From contig NZ_JAHLLW010000002.1 in NCBI RefSeq assembly GCF_019426345.1, forward strand, positions 124,001 to 188,000: a DNA stretch of 64,000 nt, read 5' to 3'. Made by a program: the position numbers and the translations under genes. Under the pieces are notes generated by a model, which ran no database searches, was not told where the DNA came from, and worked only from the letters and a program-made list of their open reading frames with translations. This DNA is from Marinomonas lutimaris. GTDB lineage: Bacteria > Pseudomonadota > Gammaproteobacteria > Pseudomonadales > Marinomonadaceae. Below, in pieces: positions 16,848 through 26,742 of the stretch (within the stretch, counting starts at the first letter, position 1; the number at the start of each line of letters is the position of its first letter).

Positions 16848-16873
16848 TTATCATCCTGTTTATAGGATGATAA
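16848..16873. promoter_or_regulatory. 10-bp perfect inverted repeat upstream of the efflux operon
   Basis: TTATCATCCT and AGGATGATAA flank a 6-nt spacer, about 95 nt before the efflux adaptor start. It has no T tract, so an operator is more likely than a terminator. The LysR protein downstream of the operon is a candidate binder; this is inference. Confidence 0.45.
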
Positions 16874-16968
16874 GTCCCATTTTTCGATATTGTTCTTGTT
16901 GTTTTATCGCCTTATTCTTAGCAGATTAAAATCCTAATTTGACTGTTTTTTGAGAGTATAGGCGAGCG

Positions 16969-18111
16969 ATGACTGAGATAGATAAGCATTCACTGAAGAA
17001 AAAGAACACCATTGTTTTGTTGGCTCTAGGTGTCGTTGTTGTTTGTGTTGGTATTTATATTTGGTGGACAAAAATAGGACGATTTTACGAAACAACAGAA
17101 GACGCTTATGTGTCTGGCAATATTGTTAATGTCATGTCTCAGGTCTCTGGAATGGTCACAGATATTATGGCTGATAATACCAGCTTGGTTGGTGAGTCGG
17201 ATGTGTTGGTAAAAATCAACCCAGTGGATGCTCAGTTAGCCCTGTTAGAAGCAGAGGCGAATTTTGCCAGCACTATACGATCTGTGCGTAATAGTTTTGC
17301 ATCACTGGAAGAGCAAAAAGCCAATGTGGATTTAGCTAAAGTTTCTTTAGATAAAGCGGAAGCAGACTATAAACGTCGAGTGAATTTGAAGAAAAACAAC
17401 CTGATTTCAAATGAAGATCTAAGCCACTACGAAAGCACGCTAACCAGTGCAAAAGCCTCTTATAATCTGGCACTAAAGTCATACGATACCAATAAAACCA
17501 AGGTGGATAACACCACAATATTAACTCATCCCGATGTGCTAAAAGCGCAGTCAGCCTTGAAGGCGGCTTGGCTGACGTTGAATCGAACTACGATTCTTTC
17601 TCCCGCAAGTGGTTACATCGCCCAGCGTAGCGTTCAAGTGGGGCAGCATGTCTCTGCAGGTAGCGCGTTGATGTCGGTTATTCCATTAAAAAATGTTTGG
17701 GTTACGGCCAATTTTAAAGAAACTCAGCTTGGGAATATTCGTGCTGGGCAGGAAGCAACCTTGAACTCTGATGTCTATGGTTCGAGTGTGACTTATCATG
17801 GCAAGGTAAAAGGCATTGAGCCTGGTACGGGCAGTGCGTTTTCTTTACTTCCGGCTTCTAATGCGACAGGTAACTGGATCAAAATAGTACAAAGGGTGCC
17901 TGTGCGTATTGTGTTAGATCCTGTGGAGTTAAGAGAGCATCCACTGCGCCCAGGTTTGTCTATGAGTGTCAATGTGGATACGCATAATGCAGGTGCACCA
18001 GTATTAACTTCTCTTGCTAAAAGCCAAACGCCTTGGCGGACGAATGTATTTGATCACCGCGACGATGATGTCAATGTGATTATTCAAAAGATCATTAAAG
18101 AAAGTATGTAA
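16969..18111 (+). CDS. HlyD family efflux adaptor (EmrA-like membrane fusion protein)
   Basis: This 380-residue protein has a single N-terminal membrane anchor (residues about 15-32). A lipoyl-like half follows (YETTEDAYVSGNIVNVMSQV), then a coiled-coil hairpin (about residues 95-185), the second lipoyl half and a beta barrel. TEDAYVSGNIV is the hallmark of EmrA-type adaptors. It would join the MFS pump to an outer-membrane channel encoded elsewhere. The MFS gene starts 3 nt after its stop, so the pair is one operon. Confidence 0.92.
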   Translation: MTEIDKHSLKKKNTIVLLALGVVVVCVGIYIWWTKIGRFYETTEDAYVSGNIVNVMSQVSGMVTDIMADNTSLVGESDVLVKINPVDAQLALLEAEANFASTIRSVRNSFASLEEQKANVDLAKVSLDKAEADYKRRVNLKKNNLISNEDLSHYESTLTSAKASYNLALKSYDTNKTKVDNTTILTHPDVLKAQSALKAAWLTLNRTTILSPASGYIAQRSVQVGQHVSAGSALMSVIPLKNVWVTANFKETQLGNIRAGQEATLNSDVYGSSVTYHGKVKGIEPGTGSAFSLLPASNATGNWIKIVQRVPVRIVLDPVELREHPLRPGLSMSVNVDTHNAGAPVLTSLAKSQTPWRTNVFDHRDDDVNVIIQKIIKESM

Positions 18112-18114
18112 CGA

Positions 18115-19680
18115 ATGATCAGCCGAATTAGTCGTCATAAATATGTGCCAGCGCCATCCCATGAATGGTTGATGTTGGCGACTATCTTTTTACTTATGCT
18201 GCTGAATTTTTTACAGACTGGCATGATAGTGTTTGCAGCCGCGCCTTTGATGGGAGAGCTTGGTGTTTCACCACAAGAGTATAGCTTAGCGACGGCAGCA
18301 TACGCATGTGTTGCCGTGGTTACGATTTCTAAGCAGCGCTGGTTGGTTGAGCGAATGGGCTGGAAATATTACATATTGGGCTCTTTGTTCATCTTCTTTA
18401 TAGGTTGTATTGTTGGTTTTAACTGTCGGAGCTTCGATGGCTTTTTGACGGGTTATGTCATCATGGGGTTTGGTGGCGCGGCTTTCATGACAGGTGCCCG
18501 TGTCATTATCAATTTATTTCCCCCAGGATTGATTCGTTTAACCGGAATTAAATCTTATGCTTATGGACTGACAATAGGCTCTGCGCTTGCACCATTTTTG
18601 GCAGCGCATTTGTTCATGACTGCTTCATGGCATTATCTGTTTGTTATTTTGATGGTTGTGAGTTTATTGAGTGCGATTACTGCTGCTTTTTGTTTGCCAG
18701 GAATACCTGCTAAAGAAGAAATGCGTAGCCAAAGCCATCCCTATATTTTGATGGCATTAGCTGCAGGGTCTTTTTTGATTCTGTATGGTTTTCAGCATGG
18801 AAACTATGCTTTTTTTAGTAATACGGTTTTGGTTTGCGTATTTTTGTTGTTGGGCTTGAGCAGTCTTTATTATTTTTTGCGCAGCATGGTTCGTCATAAT
18901 GAAAACCGACCATTGTTATCGCTGAAATCTCTCTTTAGTAGCAAGCTTTATCGTAATGGTGTGATGTTGTTCTTTGTGTGTTACTTGATCATGGGCTCAA
19001 ACAGTTATCTGATACCACAAATTTTGCAGCAAGGTCTTGGATTTGGCTGGAGTACAATTGGTAATTGGTATGCTCTTGGGCAGGCCGCAGGGGTTTTGGG
19101 ATTGATCATTTTGATGAAGATTCTCCCTAAAAGACCTAATGGCAAAAAATTCTATGTGACAGGGTTTTTATGTTTGTTGGTTTATGGCTTTGTCATGATG
19201 GGATTGACGCCGACTACAAGCCTTCAAACCTACATAGTCCCCGCCTTGTTTGTTTTTGTGTTTTTCACTGTGTGTGTTCAAGGAACGGTAGCGGCAAAAG
19301 CATTTGCAGAACTGCAACATGACGAAACGATTTTCTCTCATGCTCAACAGGTGAAAAATATGGTGTCTCAAATGAGTGTGGCGTTGGGTATATCTTTGGC
19401 GAGCATTGGGTTGCAGTGGCGTACTACGATTCATTACGGTGTGTTGAATCAGCATGTTGCAACGAATGATCCTGTTTTTGTTAAAACTCTGAGTCAAATA
19501 TCCAGCGTTTATAGCACTCATATGAATAGCGACTTAGCGAGTAAAGCCGGTTTTGCATGGATTGCCAGTGAGGTGCATAAAAATGCAGTTATTCTTGCTG
19601 GGATTGATTATTTTTCTCTGTTGTTTGCAGTCGGAATCATTGGTGTGATTGTTATGAGTCGTCAAAAAAGCCTAAACTAG
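18115..19680 (+). CDS. MFS drug transporter, DHA2 (EmrB-like) family
   Basis: The 521-residue protein has about 14 hydrophobic helices, the DHA2 layout, and pairs with the EmrA-like adaptor immediately upstream. Proton-driven export of drugs or fatty-acid-like compounds is known for the family; the substrate here is unknown. It differs from E. coli EmrB in many motifs and may belong to a separate branch of the family. The LysR gene follows almost directly. Confidence 0.88.
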   Translation: MISRISRHKYVPAPSHEWLMLATIFLLMLLNFLQTGMIVFAAAPLMGELGVSPQEYSLATAAYACVAVVTISKQRWLVERMGWKYYILGSLFIFFIGCIVGFNCRSFDGFLTGYVIMGFGGAAFMTGARVIINLFPPGLIRLTGIKSYAYGLTIGSALAPFLAAHLFMTASWHYLFVILMVVSLLSAITAAFCLPGIPAKEEMRSQSHPYILMALAAGSFLILYGFQHGNYAFFSNTVLVCVFLLLGLSSLYYFLRSMVRHNENRPLLSLKSLFSSKLYRNGVMLFFVCYLIMGSNSYLIPQILQQGLGFGWSTIGNWYALGQAAGVLGLIILMKILPKRPNGKKFYVTGFLCLLVYGFVMMGLTPTTSLQTYIVPALFVFVFFTVCVQGTVAAKAFAELQHDETIFSHAQQVKNMVSQMSVALGISLASIGLQWRTTIHYGVLNQHVATNDPVFVKTLSQISSVYSTHMNSDLASKAGFAWIASEVHKNAVILAGIDYFSLLFAVGIIGVIVMSRQKSLN

Positions 19681-19720
19681 TTTGTTTTCAATTTCTTTTT
19701 TAGGGCTTTTTTTCAGGGTG

Positions 19721-20653
19721 ATGAAGCGATTTATGGATTTTAACGATATCTACTATTTTTACCTGACCGCTGAAAATGGTGGTTTTACCGCGGCCGAGCG
19801 TGTGTCAGGTATCACCAAATCTTTATTGAGCCGTCGTATCGCACAGTTAGAAGACAAGTTGGGGATTCAATTAATTCAGCGTAACAGTCGAAAATTTACC
19901 CTGACTGATGCTGGCCTGCAATTATATGAAGGCGCTATTAATATGGTGGCGGAAGGCCAATCTGCTTATGAGTCTGTGGCGTTATTGCAGTCTGTGCCTT
20001 CTGGTGTGGTTCGGGTGAGCTGTCCTGTTTTATTGGCGCAACACCACTTTTCGGTCTTTTTGCCTGAGTTTATGAAGAAGTATCCCAAGGTTTCTGTGTA
20101 TTTGGATGCAACGGATAGAGATGTTCAGGTGTTGGAAGAGCGCATTGACATCGCGTTACGAACACGAGGCGCGATAGTAAACGAAGCCGGCATAGTCGCT
20201 AAAAAACTAGCCACTAGTAAGATGATTTTGGTGGCTAGTCCGCAATTTATTGAAGAATTCGGTATGCCTAGTCATCCGAGTCAGTTGTCAAAAATGCCGA
20301 CTTTAACAGAAACATTTGGTAAACAAGAGTCCTTGCATCAGTGGGAATTGCTTGGTCCAGAGAGCTCTATCTGTTTGGTGCAGCATCATCCAAGGCTGGT
20401 ATGCTTGAATCGTGGGTTATTACTTAGTTCTGCTCTGCAAGGTGTTGGTGTCGGGTTGGTACCAGAGATAGTGGCGAGCGAAGACATAGAATCGGGAGGT
20501 TTAGTGCGTGTTTTACCTGATTGGACAACCAAGGTGAGTATTGTTCAGGCAATATATTCAAATAGAAAAAGTATGACGCCAGCGCTAAGGGTATTTTTAG
20601 ACAGTATGATGCACTACTTTTCTGAAGTGGTTAAAAGTAGTCGTTTTCACTAA
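19721..20653 (+). CDS. LysR family regulator linked to the efflux operon
   Basis: This is a LysR-type protein of about 310 residues. The HTH reads GGFTAAERVSGITKSLLSRRIAQLEDKLG and an effector domain follows. The open frame starts at TTG 19682, directly after the MFS stop. The ATGs at 19721 and 19733 (MDFNDIYYFYL) are both plausible and ribosome-site evidence does not settle it. The gene is co-directional with the efflux genes, so it may be cotranscribed and autoregulatory. The inverted repeat at 16848 is a possible target. Confidence 0.88.
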   Translation: MKRFMDFNDIYYFYLTAENGGFTAAERVSGITKSLLSRRIAQLEDKLGIQLIQRNSRKFTLTDAGLQLYEGAINMVAEGQSAYESVALLQSVPSGVVRVSCPVLLAQHHFSVFLPEFMKKYPKVSVYLDATDRDVQVLEERIDIALRTRGAIVNEAGIVAKKLATSKMILVASPQFIEEFGMPSHPSQLSKMPTLTETFGKQESLHQWELLGPESSICLVQHHPRLVCLNRGLLLSSALQGVGVGLVPEIVASEDIESGGLVRVLPDWTTKVSIVQAIYSNRKSMTPALRVFLDSMMHYFSEVVKSSRFH

Positions 20654-20687
20654 AGCATATTATGGTGCTGATTCTTTTTTCGCTTTG

Positions 20688-20719
20688 AAAAAAATAGCCC
20701 TCATCGAAGGCTATTTTTT
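20688..20719. terminator. bidirectional terminator
   Basis: AAAATAGCC and GGCTATTTT pair around a 9-nt loop, with A and T runs on the two sides. It separates the converging LysR and ABC ATPase genes. Confidence 0.85.
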
Positions 20720-20734
20720 GTTGAAGTCTTGTTT

Positions 20735-21838
20735 TTATCTCGCTGGGACAGGGCGATCAACCAGTGCTTCACCACCACGATTAAACAAGTAACAGTCTTC
20801 TTTTTTGATGCCAACTTTTACACTTTCGCCATTGCGAGTGAGGTTAGAGCCGCTGACTTCAATGGTAAGTTTGCTGCCTTCAAATTGGCCGTAAAGATAC
20901 GTTAGGCCACCTAGGTGTTCGGCCACATCAATATCAAGGTCAATAGTCAGATCGGCATTTTGGGTGTTTTCTTTGACATGTTCTGGTCGAATGCCAAGTT
21001 TGACGGTTTCGTTAACAGAAATCTTGGTGCCATCCACTTCCATCTCAATGCGCTGACCTGCTATATCAATCACAGCAACATCTTTATTGTCGATGCTTAC
21101 TACTTTACCTTCGAGGAAGTTCATGCGCGGTGAACCAATAAACCCTGCTACAAATTCGTTGGCAGGGTTGTGGTAAAGCTCTAACGGAGAACCGACCTGC
21201 TCTACGTTACCTGAACGTAGTACGACGATTTTATCAGCTAAAGTCATGGCTTCAACCTGATCATGTGTCACGTAAACCATAGTGGCTTTTAGCTTGTTGT
21301 GCAGCTGTGCGATCTGAATGCGCATGTCGACACGAAGTTCTGCGTCTAGGTTGGAAAGCGGTTCGTCAAATAGGAAGACTTCTGGTTGACGAACAATGGC
21401 GCGGCCGATGGCAACACGCTGACGCTGGCCACCAGATAATTGTTTGGGTTTACGATCCAGCAGTTCATTCAGTTGTAGGATGTTGGCGGCATTGCTGACT
21501 TGGGCTTTTATTTTTTCTGGGTCTACACCATTCATGCGTAAGCCAAAGCTCATGTTTTCTTCTACAGTCATGTGCGGGTATAAGGCATAGGATTGAAATA
21601 CCATAGCGACTCCGCGATCGGCGGGCGCCACGTTATTCATGTTGGTGCCATTGATTTCTAGTATGCCATCGGTAATGTCTTCTAGCCCTGCGATTAAGCG
21701 CAGTAGGGTGGATTTACCACAACCAGATGGACCTACAAAGACCACAAATTCACCGTCTTCTAGATCTAAATTGACGCCATGAATCGTTTCAATGTCATGA
21801 AATCGTTTGATGACGTTTGTTAGTTTTATCGTCGCCAT
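20735..21838 (-). CDS. sugar ABC transporter ATP-binding protein (UgpC/MalK type)
   Basis: The 367-residue ATPase has Walker A GPSGCGKST, signature LSGGQRQR, Walker B FLFDEPLSNLD, the H-loop VTHDQ, and a C-terminal OB-type regulatory domain. It would energise the two permeases encoded at 22843 and 23718 and the binding protein at 31332. It lies 16 nt after the IclR gene on the same strand, so the ATPase is cotranscribed with the regulator rather than with the permeases. MalK-type ATPases are often shared between several sugar transporters. Confidence 0.92.
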   Translation of the reverse strand: MATIKLTNVIKRFHDIETIHGVNLDLEDGEFVVFVGPSGCGKSTLLRLIAGLEDITDGILEINGTNMNNVAPADRGVAMVFQSYALYPHMTVEENMSFGLRMNGVDPEKIKAQVSNAANILQLNELLDRKPKQLSGGQRQRVAIGRAIVRQPEVFLFDEPLSNLDAELRVDMRIQIAQLHNKLKATMVYVTHDQVEAMTLADKIVVLRSGNVEQVGSPLELYHNPANEFVAGFIGSPRMNFLEGKVVSIDNKDVAVIDIAGQRIEMEVDGTKISVNETVKLGIRPEHVKENTQNADLTIDLDIDVAEHLGGLTYLYGQFEGSKLTIEVSGSNLTRNGESVKVGIKKEDCYLFNRGGEALVDRPVPAR

Positions 21839-21854
21839 AATGGACTTTCCTATG

Positions 21855-22637
21855 CTAGTTAGAGGCCATAGCCCCCATTCGGGTGGATACTTTCTTACAG
21901 GCGTCTTTGACCAATGTTTGAAAGTGTTGGAAACGCGCGTCGTCTACACGAAATTTGGGTGCGGTAATACTGAGCGCGGCAATGGGTTCGTTTCTATGGT
22001 TTAAAATCACCGAAGCAGCACATTGAATGCCTTCTTCATGTTCTTCTAAATCCAAGGAAATTTTGCTTTCACGAATCTTGCGAAGATCTTCTCTTAACAT
22101 GTCTTCGTTAATCAGCGTGGAATCTGTGTGCTTGATAAAGTTTTGTTCTTTGATGGCGGCAGCCAATTGATCTTCACTGAGAAAGGCCATCATGGCTTTG
22201 CCGACACCTGTGCAATAGGCAGGGCCTTTTTTGCCGACGGCTGAAAATAAGCGCAAGCTTTTCTGGCTTTCCAGTTTGTCTATGTAAATGACGTCCCCAC
22301 GATCTAAAACGGCAAGATGGATAGTTTCGCTCGTTTCATCCCACAAATGTTTGATCTGATCCGCTGCAATATCGCGCACATCAATTTTAGACCAGGCTTG
22401 GTGAGCTAATTCGAGTAATCCGTAACCTGGATGATAAAGAAGCGTTGCTTCGTCAAAGCGGATCAAGCCTTTCTCTGTCAGAGAAGTTAGAGTCCGATGC
22501 GCTGTGGCTTTTGGTAAATCAGTTTTTTCAACCAGTTCGGCAAAGCGCAGTGGTACAGGTGTCATACAGACTTCCTGCAGTAAGCTAAGAGCTTTATCTA
22601 ACGATGAGCCTCCGCTCTTAGTGTCTTGCTCCGACAT
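21855..22637 (-). CDS. IclR family regulator of the galactoside cluster
   Basis: This 260-residue protein has an N-terminal winged HTH (LVEKTDLPKATAHRTLTSLTEKGLI) and a GAF-like IclR effector domain with the C-terminal EHEEGIQCAASVI segment. IclR proteins of sugar-acid pathways usually repress and are relieved by a pathway intermediate such as KDGal or its phosphate; that is inference here. Matching palindromes (TGGAA-N5-TTCCA) lie before the divergent permease operon and, less perfectly, before the binding-protein gene. Confidence 0.9.
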   Translation of the reverse strand: MSEQDTKSGGSSLDKALSLLQEVCMTPVPLRFAELVEKTDLPKATAHRTLTSLTEKGLIRFDEATLLYHPGYGLLELAHQAWSKIDVRDIAADQIKHLWDETSETIHLAVLDRGDVIYIDKLESQKSLRLFSAVGKKGPAYCTGVGKAMMAFLSEDQLAAAIKEQNFIKHTDSTLINEDMLREDLRKIRESKISLDLEEHEEGIQCAASVILNHRNEPIAALSITAPKFRVDDARFQHFQTLVKDACKKVSTRMGAMASN

Positions 22638-22738
22638 GGTTAAGTTTCCTTAATCTCTGTTTTTATATTTTTTTAAGGTTAATTTGGCCTCAAAAAAAGA
22701 GACCTGAAAAAATGTTCTAAATTCAGTATTGCAAAAAA

Positions 22739-22753
22739 TGGAACTTTATTCCA
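22739..22753. promoter_or_regulatory. candidate IclR operator (perfect palindrome)
   Basis: TGGAACTTTATTCCA is a 5-5-5 palindrome that resembles known IclR-family boxes (TGGAAAT-ATTTCCA type). It lies in the divergent region between the IclR gene and the permease operon, where it could control both. Confidence 0.55.
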
Positions 22754-22842
22754 TTATTTTATTGGGCTGGTTGTTCGTTGATTGAAAACGGGTAACAAGT
22801 GGGACAATTTATAAACTAATAAAAATAAGAGGTATGTGCACC

Positions 22843-23718
22843 ATGCAAAAGTTGCATAGCAAGCAACAGCAATGGATGCCGGTTTTATTCTTAGCGCCAG
22901 CAGTCATTTTGTTTGTGGTCTACGTTATCTTTCCTATTTTGCAAAGTATCTGGTTGAGCTTTTATGAATGGGACGGAATTGGTGAAAAGACCTTTGTCGG
23001 TTTTAGTAACTATCTAGAACTTTTTGACGATTATCAGTTTTGGGTGGCGTTAAAGAACAATCTATATTGGATGGTTTTCTTCATGTTGGCGCCGCCAATC
23101 GGTTTGGGCATTGCGCTTTTCCTTAATCAAAAAATCATGGGCATACGTTTAGTTAAGTCTATGTTTTTCTTTCCTTTTGTTATCTCTCAAGTAGTCGTGG
23201 GTTTGGTTTTCTCTTGGTTCTATGACCCTTCTTTCGGACTTTTTAATAAGGCAATTGGCTTATTTGGAATGGAACCTGTGGCGATTTTGTCCGATGAAAA
23301 TTGGGTGACCTTCGGCATTATTGTGGCAGGGCTTTGGCCACAAATTGCTTATTGCATGATCTTGTATCTCACAGGCTTAAATAACTTAAATCCCGATCAA
23401 ATTGAAGCTGCGCGTTTAGATGGTGCTCATGGTTGGAAAATGTTGCGTCACGTTATATTGCCTCAACTACGTCCTGCTACATTCATTGCTGTTGTGGTGA
23501 CAGTGATTGGAGCATTACGCAGTTTCGACCTTGTGGCAACCATGACCAGCGGTGGTCCATTTGGTTCATCTAGCGTGCTTGCTTACTTCATGTATGAGCA
23601 ATCCATCTTTAACTACCGTGCAGGTTATGGCGCTGCGATTGCGACAGTATTGTTCTTGATTATGGATATTTATATCGCCTACTTTTTGTGGCGTATGCTG
23701 AAGAGTGAGAAAGCCTAA
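22843..23718 (+). CDS. sugar ABC transporter permease (MalF-like)
   Basis: A 291-residue inner-membrane protein with six hydrophobic helices. The EAA loop reads EAARLDGAHGWKMLRHVILPQLRP and docks the ATPase. I choose ATG 22843 (AGAGG 10 nt upstream) over ATG 22834, which nearly touches that site. It is the first gene of the galactoside catabolic operon and its stop overlaps the next start. Confidence 0.92.
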   Translation: MQKLHSKQQQWMPVLFLAPAVILFVVYVIFPILQSIWLSFYEWDGIGEKTFVGFSNYLELFDDYQFWVALKNNLYWMVFFMLAPPIGLGIALFLNQKIMGIRLVKSMFFFPFVISQVVVGLVFSWFYDPSFGLFNKAIGLFGMEPVAILSDENWVTFGIIVAGLWPQIAYCMILYLTGLNNLNPDQIEAARLDGAHGWKMLRHVILPQLRPATFIAVVVTVIGALRSFDLVATMTSGGPFGSSSVLAYFMYEQSIFNYRAGYGAAIATVLFLIMDIYIAYFLWRMLKSEKA

Positions 23719-24569
23719 TGTTTCCAACTCCTATAGAAAAAAGATCATTACCCTTTAATTTAAGTTATCGCGTTGCGGTGTGGATTGCTTTATTGCTTTG
23801 GTTGTTACCTCTGATTGCCGTCATGATGACCTCGGCTCGTTCAATGGCAGATATTAATGGAGGCAATTATTGGGGAATTCCGACTGAATGGATGTTTTTT
23901 GAAAACTACACCATGGTGTTTACGCAAACGCCAATGCTGCGCTATTTGCTTAATTCTCTCATTATTACCTTACCTGCGGTATTTGGCGCTGTTGCCTTGT
24001 CGACGCTAGCAGGTTACGCCTTGGCCAAATACAAGTTTCGCGGCAACGTGGCGCTTTTTGCAGCGTTTATTGCGGGTAACTTTGTTCCGTTTCAAATCCT
24101 GATGATTCCAGTGCGTGATTTAACCATCAGCATGGGATTGTATGACACGGCGTCGGGTTTAATTCTGTTCCATATCGCTTTTCAAACTGGTTTTTGCACC
24201 TTATTTATGCGCAACTTTATTGTCGGTTTACCAGATGAGTTAATTGAAGCGGCGCGTGTTGAAGGGGTGAGCGAGTGGCAAATCTTCTGGCATGTTGTGT
24301 TGCCTTTGGTGCGTCCTGCATTGGCTGCTTTATCCGTGCTGGTTTTTACCTTCATTTGGAATGACTATTTCTGGGCTTTGGTATTGGTACAAAGCGATGA
24401 AGTGCGTCCGATTACGGCCGGTATTAGTGCATTGAAAGGTCAGTGGATGGCGTCTTGGCAGTTGATTGCAGCAGGCTCTGTTATTGCCGCGTTACCGCCA
24501 GTTATTTTATTTTTCGCTATGCAGCGCCATTTTATTGCAGGCTTAACTTTGGGTGCGACGAAAGGGTAA
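23718..24569 (+). CDS. sugar ABC transporter permease (MalG-like)
   Basis: A 283-residue inner-membrane protein with about six helices and the EAA loop EAARVEGVSEWQIFWHVVLP. It forms a heterodimer channel with the preceding permease, and the two genes overlap by one base. The last helices match MalG-type permeases. Confidence 0.92.
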   Translation: MFPTPIEKRSLPFNLSYRVAVWIALLLWLLPLIAVMMTSARSMADINGGNYWGIPTEWMFFENYTMVFTQTPMLRYLLNSLIITLPAVFGAVALSTLAGYALAKYKFRGNVALFAAFIAGNFVPFQILMIPVRDLTISMGLYDTASGLILFHIAFQTGFCTLFMRNFIVGLPDELIEAARVEGVSEWQIFWHVVLPLVRPALAALSVLVFTFIWNDYFWALVLVQSDEVRPITAGISALKGQWMASWQLIAAGSVIAALPPVILFFAMQRHFIAGLTLGATKG

Positions 24570-24573
24570 GACA

Positions 24574-26742
24574 ATGAAAAATGAATGGAACCTACGTTTT
24601 TATCGACAAGACTCAAAAGACCAAAGCAAGACCTTGGTGATTGCCTGTCCCCAACAAGGTTCGCCAGAATTACTCTACTTTGGTGATGTTTTACCTGAGG
24701 AAACAGACTTAAGTGCGGTTTATATGTCGCAACAAGCTGCCATTCCACAAGCCATGATGGACAAGCCTGTTCCTATGTCTTTACTCCCTGAAGCAGGGCG
24801 TGGCTGGTTGCAAACGCCAGCCGTGGAAGCCAGTGCGCAAGATCGCCCCACGTGGGCTGCATGCTGGACCTTGCTTGATGTGGAAGAACTAGAAAGCGGT
24901 TTTGTGATTCGTTTGGAAGACCAAGTGGCTCAATTGTCGGTTTCGCTGGCAATTGGTTTATTGCCATCAGGCGTATTACGCCAACAATTGAGCTTAACGA
25001 ACCAGGGGCAGGGGGATGTTACCGTTCAACGCTTGGCGTGTACTTTACCAGTTGCCAGTCAATTTACTGAACGAATGGGATTCTATGGTCGCTGGTGTCA
25101 GGAATTTCAACAAGAGCGCAGTGATTGGCAAGCCACTTGGTTGCAAGAAAATCGCAATGGTCGTAACTCTCAAGCAAACTTTCCTGCGGTGATTGTTGGT
25201 GAACAAGGCTTTGGTGAACAACAAGGCGAGCTTGTCGGCGCGCATTTGGCGTGGAGCGGTAATCACAGATTAAAAGCCGATTACACCGCCGAAGGTCATC
25301 GTTACTTGCAAGCTGAAGTCCTGTATTTACCAGGTGAAATCGTGCTGGCTGCCAATGAATCTATTTCGACACCAGAATTCTTAGCAGCACACAGTGCTTC
25401 TGGTTTAAATGCCATGAGCCATCAATTTCATCAGGAAGCACGTCATCGCCTGAAATTAACCAAGCCTCGTCCTGTGCATCTCAATACTTGGGAAGCCTTT
25501 TATTTTGATCACGATATGAACAAGCTAAAAGCGCTGGCGAAAGCCGCAGATGACGTTGGTGTTGAACGTTACATTCTTGATGATGGTTGGTTCCGTGGTC
25601 GCGATAACGATAAGGCGGCATTGGGTGATTGGTTCGTTGATGAAACAAAATATCCTGATGGCTTAATGCCATTGATCCGTTATGTAAAAGACAATTTAGG
25701 AATGGAGTTCGGTCTGTGGTTTGAACCGGAAATGGTCAATCCAGATTCTGATTTGTTCCGTGCACACCCTGATTGGGCTTTGCAATTGCCTCATTACGAG
25801 CCTGCACTCGCACGTAATCAGCTGGTTCTCAATTTGGCGAAGACGGAAGCCTATCAATACATTCGCGAGCGTTTGTTTGCTTTGTTTACCGAATATCCGA
25901 TTGATTATGTGAAATGGGATATGAACCGAGATTACACTCAACCAAGTGGTGATATTGCACCACAGGCTCACGTGCAAGTTGAGGCATTGTATCGTTTGTT
26001 GAGCGAGCTCAATCAGGCTTTTCCTGATATGGAAATTGAGAGCTGCTCCTCTGGCGGCGCACGAGTGGATTTTGGTATTTTGAATTTCACCAAACGCTTT
26101 TGGGCGTCTGATTGCAACGATGCTTTGGAGCGTCAAACTATTCAGCGAGGCTTTAGTTATTTCCTACCGCCTGAAGTAATGGGATCCCATATTGGCCCTG
26201 ATAAGAGCCATACGACAAGCCGAGTTCATGATGTGGCTTTCCGGGCGGGAACCGCGATGCTGGGACATTTGGGTATTGAGTGGAATTTGCTGGATGCTAA
26301 CAGGGAACAAAAAGCCATCATTGCCAAGTGGCTATCACATTACAAACAGTATCGAAGCGTATTGCATGAAGGCAATAACTGGCGTTTGCCTAGTGCCGAT
26401 GGTCGAGCGCAAACTCAATGGGCGCTGAGCCAAGACAGAATGCAAGGATTGGCTGTTTACAGTCAATTAACCATGCCAAAGCAAGCGCAAACCTTACCGG
26501 TTCGCCTACCTAATTTATTACCAGATCAGCTCTATCGAGTGAAGGTTCTGGAGCATAGCCCATTGCCAGGCCATCTTATGAAAGCTTTACCTGAATTGTG
26601 GAAAAAAGACCTTATTTTAAACGGTGCGAGTTTGAGTCAAGTTGGACTCAGATTGCCTATATTTGACCCTGAATCTCTAGTATTGCTAGCGATTCAAGCC
26701 GAGCCTGAATCGGAAAATTGCGATGGAGAATATAATGAATGA
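24574..26742 (+). CDS. alpha-galactosidase, GH36
   Basis: The 722-residue enzyme has the GH36 N-terminal beta-sandwich, the catalytic barrel and a C-terminal domain. The nucleophile Asp is in YVKWDMNRDYTQP. The acid/base Asp region is in FWASDCNDALER, and DDGWFRGRDNDKAALGDW shapes the sugar site. It would release galactose from melibiose- or raffinose-type sugars. No signal peptide is seen, so it acts in the cytoplasm after uptake. The start is ATG 24574 with an AAAGGG site; an in-frame GTG at 24553 is upstream of it. It lies between the permeases and dgoK. Confidence 0.93.
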   Translation: MKNEWNLRFYRQDSKDQSKTLVIACPQQGSPELLYFGDVLPEETDLSAVYMSQQAAIPQAMMDKPVPMSLLPEAGRGWLQTPAVEASAQDRPTWAACWTLLDVEELESGFVIRLEDQVAQLSVSLAIGLLPSGVLRQQLSLTNQGQGDVTVQRLACTLPVASQFTERMGFYGRWCQEFQQERSDWQATWLQENRNGRNSQANFPAVIVGEQGFGEQQGELVGAHLAWSGNHRLKADYTAEGHRYLQAEVLYLPGEIVLAANESISTPEFLAAHSASGLNAMSHQFHQEARHRLKLTKPRPVHLNTWEAFYFDHDMNKLKALAKAADDVGVERYILDDGWFRGRDNDKAALGDWFVDETKYPDGLMPLIRYVKDNLGMEFGLWFEPEMVNPDSDLFRAHPDWALQLPHYEPALARNQLVLNLAKTEAYQYIRERLFALFTEYPIDYVKWDMNRDYTQPSGDIAPQAHVQVEALYRLLSELNQAFPDMEIESCSSGGARVDFGILNFTKRFWASDCNDALERQTIQRGFSYFLPPEVMGSHIGPDKSHTTSRVHDVAFRAGTAMLGHLGIEWNLLDANREQKAIIAKWLSHYKQYRSVLHEGNNWRLPSADGRAQTQWALSQDRMQGLAVYSQLTMPKQAQTLPVRLPNLLPDQLYRVKVLEHSPLPGHLMKALPELWKKDLILNGASLSQVGLRLPIFDPESLVLLAIQAEPESENCDGEYNE

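Larger units (their letters stand above)
16592..16968. other. 377-nt intergenic region before the efflux operon
   Basis: It holds a terminator at 16609 and a 10-bp perfect inverted repeat at 16848, both listed separately. The rest is AT-rich. A minus-strand frame at 16558-16767 has no support as a gene. Confidence 0.6.

Noticed and set aside
25696..26136. 146-residue minus-strand frame inside the alpha-galactosidase gene
   Set aside because: Shadow of a highly conserved coding sequence; no support for a second gene.
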